DNA of 64,000 nt from DASQFQ01 sp963811595 (GTDB lineage Bacteria; Actinomycetota; Thermoleophilia; Solirubrobacterales; Solirubrobacteraceae): contig CAWERW010000002.1 of assembly GCA_963811595.1 (NCBI GenBank), positions 454,444 through 518,443 on the forward strand, in the 5' to 3' direction. Below are positions 60,209 to 64,000 of the stretch, in pieces; position 1 is the first letter of the stretch, and each line of letters opens with the position of its first letter. Position numbers and translations under genes: made by a program. The notes under the pieces are model-generated. The model worked only from the letters and a program-made list of their open reading frames with translations. It had not been told where the DNA came from and searched no databases.

Positions 60209-60984
60209 GCGCGGGTCACCGTGACGCCGATGGCGCGGTAGGGGTCGAGCAGCTCGTCGTCGGCCGCGGCCTCGGCGACCACGTGGGTGAGCTCGCCGAC
60301 GGGAGCGACGAGGTAGGCGCTGCCGGCGCGCAGCTTGTCGGCGGTGGCGAGCGCGATCACGTCGGCGGAGGCGGCCACCATCGCGCGCTTGACGTGCGCC
60401 TCCTCGAGATCGTCGGTCGAGAGCCCGGCCTCGGGGTGCAGCGCGCACACGCCGAGCACGCAGGCGTCGGCGCGCACGGTGCGCAGGAAGTCGACGGCGG
60501 CGGCGCCCACCGTGACCTGGGCGTGCTTGTCGAGCCGCCCGCCGATCATCACGACCTCGGCGGTCGGGTGCTCGGCGAGCGCGGAGGCGATCGGCGGCGA
60601 GTTGGTGAGGATCGTGCAGGCGCGGTTGGGCGGCAGGCGGCGGGCCAGCTCGAGGTTGGTGGTGGAGCCGTCGAGGATGATCACGCGCGCGTCCGCCAGC
60701 ACGCTCACCGCGGCGTCGGCCAGCGCCGCCTTCGCGTCGGTCCACGTCTCGCGGCGGTGGCTGAAGGAGCCCTGCTGGGGCGCGGGCGCGAGCGCCCCGC
60801 CGTGCACGCGCTGGACGAGGCCCTGGGCGGCGAGCTCGCGCAGGTCGCGTCGTACCGTGTCCTCGGAGACGCCGAGCTCGTCGACGAGCCGCGCGGCGAC
60901 GACCTTGCCGTCGCGCGCGAGCGCGTCGAGGATCGCCTGGCGGCGCTCGACGCTGAGGAGGGGACTGGCTGCACGCTCTTGCAC
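60205..60984 (-). CDS. DeoR/GlpR-family transcriptional repressor
   Basis: 259 aa from GTG 60984; TACCAT lies 8 nt upstream. N-terminal HTH (RRQAILDALARDGKVVAARL, VDELGVSEDTVRRDLREL) ending in the DeoR signature QRVHGGAL; sugar-phosphate isomerase-like effector domain ILDGSTTNLELARRLPP, VMIGGRLDKHAQVTVG. Binds a phosphorylated sugar. First gene of DeoR-MFS-HAD. Its promoter overlaps a phased repeat array (60970-61015). Confidence 0.88.
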   Translation of the reverse strand: MQERAASPLLSVERRQAILDALARDGKVVAARLVDELGVSEDTVRRDLRELAAQGLVQRVHGGALAPAPQQGSFSHRRETWTDAKAALADAAVSVLADARVIILDGSTTNLELARRLPPNRACTILTNSPPIASALAEHPTAEVVMIGGRLDKHAQVTVGAAAVDFLRTVRADACVLGVCALHPEAGLSTDDLEEAHVKRAMVAASADVIALATADKLRAGSAYLVAPVGELTHVVAEAAADDELLDPYRAIGVTVTRA

Positions 60985-61015
60985 GTTCGTGCATGGTACT
61001 GCATGGATGTGCGGG
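60970..61015. repeat. 10-bp-phased TGCA(C/T)G array at the DeoR promoter
   Basis: On the plus strand TGCACG at 60970, TGCACG at 60980, TGCATG at 60990, TGCATG at 61000 and a degenerate TGCGGG at 61010: five units, one exact helical turn apart. TGCACG-TT-CGTGCA (60980-60993) is also a perfect palindrome. It overlaps the DeoR start codon and -10 (60993-60998), as expected of an autoregulatory operator. Confidence 0.65.
60993..60998 (-). promoter_or_regulatory. Probable -10 (TACCAT), leaderless, of DeoR gene
   Basis: TACCAT on the minus strand, 8 nt before GTG 60984, inside the phased repeat array. Confidence 0.5.
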
Positions 61016-61022
61016 GGGGACG

Positions 61023-61754
61023 CTAGGTGACGATCAGGATGACCGCGACGATCACGCCGCCGACGATCACGATCCGGCGCAGCCACACCTCGGGCAGCCG
61101 CCGGCCGTAGTGCGCGCCCGCCCACGCGCCGGCGATCGAGCCGACCGCGATCAGCGCGGCGGCCTCCCAGGCGATCTCGGCGACCGCGATGAAGAGCACG
61201 GCGGCGACCGCGTTGGCGACGCCGGCGAGGACGTTCTTGACCGCGTTGAGGCGCTGCAGGTCGTCGGCGAACGCGAGCCGCAGGACGGCCAGCAGGATCA
61301 CGCCCTGGGCGGCGCCGAAGTAGCCGCCGTAGATGCCGGTCAGGAACGTGCCGCCGGTCGCGCGGTGGAGGTGGTCGCGCTCGGCCTGCCGCGGCGTCGG
61401 CTTGAATGCCATCAGCGCGACCGCGAGCAGGATCAGGATCGGCACCGCGGCCTCGAACACGCTGCCCGGGAGCTCGAGCAGGAGGATGCCGCCGACGAGC
61501 GCGCCGACCGCCGAGCCGACCGACAGCGTCAGCACCCGCCGCCGCTGGCCGCGCAGCTCGCGGCGGTAGCCCCAGGCGCCGCTGATGCCGCCGAACACGA
61601 GCCCGACGGTGTTGGAGACGTTGGCCGTCACCGGCGGGTAGCCGACGGCGAGCAGCGTGGGGAACGTGATCAGCGAGCCCGAGCCGACGATCGCGTTGAC
61701 CGCCCCCGCGACCACGCCGGCCCCCGCCACGGCGAGCATCTCGAGGAGCGACAC
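61023..61754 (-). CDS. TauE/SafE (TSUP) family permease
   Basis: 243 aa from GTG 61754; TAGCGT lies 7 nt upstream. Seven to eight TMs; N-terminal AGAVNAIVGSGSLITFPTLL and GVLL-type repeat TGIYGGYFGAAQGVILLAVL are TSUP signatures. Moves sulfite, sulfonates or other organic anions. Its 3' end is separate from the DeoR operon. Confidence 0.9.
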   Translation of the reverse strand: MSLLEMLAVAGAGVVAGAVNAIVGSGSLITFPTLLAVGYPPVTANVSNTVGLVFGGISGAWGYRRELRGQRRRVLTLSVGSAVGALVGGILLLELPGSVFEAAVPILILLAVALMAFKPTPRQAERDHLHRATGGTFLTGIYGGYFGAAQGVILLAVLRLAFADDLQRLNAVKNVLAGVANAVAAVLFIAVAEIAWEAAALIAVGSIAGAWAGAHYGRRLPEVWLRRIVIVGGVIVAVILIVT

Positions 61755-61761
61755 CCGCCGG

Positions 61762-61767
61762 ACGCTA
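61762..61767 (-). promoter_or_regulatory. Probable -10 (TAGCGT), leaderless, of TSUP permease
   Basis: TAGCGT on the minus strand, exactly 7 nt before GTG 61754. Confidence 0.5.
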
Positions 61768-61820
61768 GCGAGGCGAGCCCGCGACGGCGGGCCCGCCTCC
61801 CCGCCGTACGCATGGCGGCG

Positions 61821-61937
61821 TCAACAGCCGCCGTCGCCTTCCGAGCGCCGCTCGAGGCGGCGCCGCACCGGCGCGCTCTCGACGATCAGCACCGTCACCA
61901 CGAAGCCCAGCACGACCAAGCCGATCCAGAACAGCAT
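61821..61937 (-). CDS. 38-aa single-TM micro-protein with strong ribosome binding site
   Basis: From ATG 61937: MLFWIGLVVLGFVVTVLIV (TM), then a basic stretch (RRRLERR) and a Gly-Cys end. The sequence AAAGGAGG (complement at 61944-61951) stands 6 nt upstream, the strongest Shine-Dalgarno of the right-hand region. Positive-inside topology predicts N-out/C-in. Too short for routine gene calling; function unknown. Confidence 0.7.
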   Translation of the reverse strand: MLFWIGLVVLGFVVTVLIVESAPVRRRLERRSEGDGGC

Positions 61938-62071
61938 GACCAGCCTCCTTTGGGGAGAGGGAAGGAGACCTTCGGCCGAAGGGAGCGCGGGATGGTGAGG
62001 CCTGCCCGCTGCAGAGGGGCGGCCCCGGACTGGGTCAGGGCCAGACTTCCCTGCCTGGCCCCCGGCTTGGA

Positions 62072-62103
62072 GGACGCGGCGGCCTCCCCAGACCGCCGCG
62101 TCC
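62072..62103 (-). terminator. Strong hairpin terminator after RTX-repeat gene
   Basis: GGACGCGGCGG-N10-CCGCCGCGTCC, perfect 11-bp stem, 12 nt downstream of the stop codon of the gene at 62115-62633. A second, weaker hairpin (GGGCCAG...CTGGCCC, 62038-62061) follows. No U-tract. Confidence 0.65.
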
Positions 62104-62114
62104 GGACGCAGCCC

Positions 62115-62633
62115 CTACGGCCGCGTGTGGCCCTTGTGCTTGCCCTTGTCGTCCGGCTTGCCGCCGGGCTTGCCCTTGCCGCCGCGGACCTTGGCGTCCT
62201 CGCAGCCGGTGAGCGTGTCGTGCTTGTCGGCCCAGACGCGGTCCTCGCCGGCGCCGCAGTCGACGGTGTCGGCCTTGTGATCGCGCACGAACACGACGTC
62301 GTCGCCGGCGCCGGCGGTCACCTTGTCGGCGCCGCGGCCGGCGCGGATGCGGTCGTTGCCGTTCCCGCCGTCGAGCGTGTCGTCGCCGCGGCCGCCGTGG
62401 CTGCGGTCGTCGCCCTCGCCGCCGTTGACGGTGTCGTTGCCGCGGCCGCCGAACAGGCGGTCGTTGCCGGCGAGGCCGTCGAGCTTGTCGTTGCCGGCCT
62501 TGCCGAAGATGCGGTCGGCGCCGGGCGTGCCGGTCAGCGTGTCGTCGCCTGAAGTCCCCTTGGTGGTGGCGGCGAGCGCCAGGCCCGGCAGTGCGAGCGC
62601 GAGGAGAGCGGCGACCAGCAGAGTGCGTGACAT
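62115..62633 (-). CDS. Secreted RTX (hemolysin-type Ca2+-binding repeat) protein
   Basis: 172 aa from ATG 62633, with AAGGGA 9 nt upstream. Signal peptide LLVAALLALALPGLALA, then consecutive nonapeptide repeats (GGxGxDxLx): TSGDDTLTG, TPGADRIFG, KAGNDKLDG, LAGNDRLFG, GRGNDTVNG and GEGDDRSHG, about ten in all, forming a Ca2+-bound beta roll. Ends in CGAGEDRVWADKHDTLTGCE and a Lys/Gly tail. No enzymatic domain, so a structural or cell-surface role is likely. Confidence 0.9.
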   Translation of the reverse strand: MSRTLLVAALLALALPGLALAATTKGTSGDDTLTGTPGADRIFGKAGNDKLDGLAGNDRLFGGRGNDTVNGGEGDDRSHGGRGDDTLDGGNGNDRIRAGRGADKVTAGAGDDVVFVRDHKADTVDCGAGEDRVWADKHDTLTGCEDAKVRGGKGKPGGKPDDKGKHKGHTRP

Positions 62634-62707
62634 GTGTCGAATCCCTTCGTCGGGTGCTGCTTCTGAAGGCACCACCCGCGCAGGGGAGCGCAGGTTGGGA
62701 GGTTGCG

Positions 62708-63961
62708 TCAGCGCTGCTTGAGCTTCGGCGGCTTCCCGGGCTTGACGGGCTTCTCCGCCTTCAGCGGCTTGGCGGGCTTGACGGGCTTGACCTTCTTGGG
62801 CGGCGCGTTGACGGAGCGCGACGACCCCGGCGCCTTGGCAACCTTCTTCTGCTGGCCGGGCGCACGCGCGTGCGCGAGGGCGCGCCGGCTTTGACCCGGG
62901 GGCTTGGCCCGCTCGCGGCGCGCCTTGGCGACCTTGCGACCGCGCGTGCCGGCGACCCGTCGGCGCGCGGCCCGCCGCTTCTGCGTCGAGACGACGACCG
63001 GCGTCTGCACCGCGGCGCCCGGCGTGGTGGCGCGCGCCGGCGCCGGCGCGGCGGCGGGCGCTGGCTCGACGACGGCCTTGCGCGGCGCGGGGTCGGGCGG
63101 CTGGACGATCGCAGCGCCGCCGCCGCCCGCCGCGCCGACGACGAGCGCGCCGGCGACGACCTTGGCGGCCAGCCCGCCGCCCAGCGACGCTCCGCCCGCC
63201 GCGGCGCCGCCGGCCGACGCGGCGCCGAGGACGCCCGCTTTGAGCCCCGCGCTCGGGATCACCGGCAGCACCAGCGCGAGCGAGCGCCGCTGCTCGCCGA
63301 CCGCGTCACGGTAGGCGCGGCACGGCGCGCACTGCCGCAGGTGGCGGCGCAGCGGCCCGCGCCGCAGCACGCCGCCGCGGGCGGTCGCGAGCTGCTCGCG
63401 GACGTCCTCGCACGGCTGCTCGCGCGCGTCGCGCTCGGCGATCAGCGTCGTCCGCGCCTGGTGGATGAGCGCCTTGACCTTGGCGGTGCGCACGCCGATC
63501 ACCTCGCCGATCTGGGCGTGCGAGAGGTCGGCCAGCTCGGCGAGCACGAGCGCGGCGCGCTGTGCGTCGGGGAGCTGCGCCACGTCGGCGACCACGGCGC
63601 GCAGGTCGGCGCGCGCCTGCACGTCCTCGCCGAGGCCGCGCGCGTCTTCGAGCTGGTCGTCGACCTCGGCGTCGGGCCGCCGCGCGGCCAGCAGCGTGAG
63701 GCAGCGGTTGCGCGCGATCGTGAACAGCCACGGCCGCAGGTCGTCGGGCGGACCGTGCTCGACCAGCGCCCCGTGCGCGCGCAGGAACGTCTGCTGCAGC
63801 GCGTCCTCGGCCTCGTCGTGGGAGCCGACCATGTGGCGGCAGAAGCCGAGCAGCGCGCGATGGTGGCGGTCGTAGACGACCTCGAAGGCGCGCTCGTCAC
63901 CCGCGGCGGCGAGCTCGGCGAGCCGGGCGTCGGTGAGGAGCTTGTGCGCACGTACGACCAT
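62708..63961 (-). CDS. ECF-type sigma factor fused to anti-sigma zinc finger, TM and basic tail
   Basis: 417 aa from ATG 63961 (GAGGGG just upstream). Sigma region 2 at 24-92 (FEVVYDRHHRALLGFCRHMVG, RPWLFTIARNRCL), region 4 at 125-178 (LPDAQRAALVLAELADLSHA, IGEVIGVRTAKVKALIHQAR). A ZAS-type zinc finger follows: Cys184...His207-x3-Cys211-x2-Cys214. Then an Ala/Gly TM segment (~265-285), and a Pro/Ala/Lys tail (KPVKPAKPLKAEKPVKPGKP) facing outside. One polypeptide thus carries both sigma factor and its inhibitor plus a membrane anchor. Confidence 0.88.
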   Translation of the reverse strand: MVVRAHKLLTDARLAELAAAGDERAFEVVYDRHHRALLGFCRHMVGSHDEAEDALQQTFLRAHGALVEHGPPDDLRPWLFTIARNRCLTLLAARRPDAEVDDQLEDARGLGEDVQARADLRAVVADVAQLPDAQRAALVLAELADLSHAQIGEVIGVRTAKVKALIHQARTTLIAERDAREQPCEDVREQLATARGGVLRRGPLRRHLRQCAPCRAYRDAVGEQRRSLALVLPVIPSAGLKAGVLGAASAGGAAAGGASLGGGLAAKVVAGALVVGAAGGGGAAIVQPPDPAPRKAVVEPAPAAAPAPARATTPGAAVQTPVVVSTQKRRAARRRVAGTRGRKVAKARRERAKPPGQSRRALAHARAPGQQKKVAKAPGSSRSVNAPPKKVKPVKPAKPLKAEKPVKPGKPPKLKQR

Positions 63962-64000
63962 CTGACCCCTCAATACCCGCGAGGTTGGAAGCTTGCGCGG
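63962..64000. other. Upstream edge of sigma-factor gene
   Basis: 39 bp to the end of the window; contains the sigma gene Shine-Dalgarno (GAGGGG on the minus strand) and nothing else recognisable. Confidence 0.4.

Overview
This is a chromosomal segment of a very GC-rich actinobacterium. The gene set (six-gene Mce operon with YrbE permeases and ATPase, F420-type LLM oxidoreductase, H2TH/IHF-like protein, Rv1264-type adenylate cyclase, PNPOx-fold proteins, GTG/TTG starts, 4-nt GTGA/ATGA overlaps) points to the Thermoleophilia/Solirubrobacterales side of Actinobacteria; this placement is inference from gene content. I see no tRNA, rRNA, CRISPR array, phage, integrase or intact insertion sequence. 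About 64 intact genes, one 5'-truncated gene and three kinds of gene debris were found.

Layout: 1-746 end of a secreted beta-propeller-like protein; 756-2119 HMG-CoA reductase and a convergent two-TM micro-protein; 2159-5251 MoxR/VWA operon; 5241-6353 adenylate cyclase; 6366-9494 GNAT gene, then a TPP riboswitch driving a three-gene thiamine-precursor ABC transporter; 9406-10691 AlkA-like glycosylase unit; 10722-15330 a possible sphingolipid locus (fatty acid hydroxylase, GNAT acyltransferase, alpha-oxoamine synthase), with F420 oxidoreductase and EEP hydrolase downstream; 15333-18469 c-di-GMP phosphodiesterase, CAP-domain secreted protein, and an M35-like metalloprotease with an eCIS-type N-terminal tag; 18481-24558 AlaDH-like enzyme, patatin remnant, hydantoinase/oxoprolinase pair, IHF-like protein; 24574-31055 mixed metabolic, membrane and GGDEF/HD-GYP genes; 31066-33464 divergent LigA and an RsbW-like kinase.

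33597-48814 is one minus-strand block of 12 genes: two YrbE permeases, ATPase, six Mce proteins, an RND/MMPL transporter, a TlpA-like protein and a B3/4-domain protein. Most neighbours overlap by 1-4 nt, so this looks like one lipid-transport machine with accessory parts. 50013-57730 is a nitrogen island: Amt1-GlnK1-PucR regulator, type III glutamine synthetase, and GlnK2-Amt2. The right end carries a DeoR/MFS/HAD sugar-type operon, a TauE/SafE permease, micro-proteins, an RTX-repeat secreted protein and a sigma factor fused to an anti-sigma zinc finger.

A recurring regulatory feature runs through the window: many genes without a Shine-Dalgarno have a TAnnnT hexamer (often TAGCGT) ending 6-9 nt before the start codon. 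This is the arrangement expected for leaderless mRNAs and was used to choose several starts. Genes with strong Shine-Dalgarno sequences form the complementary set.
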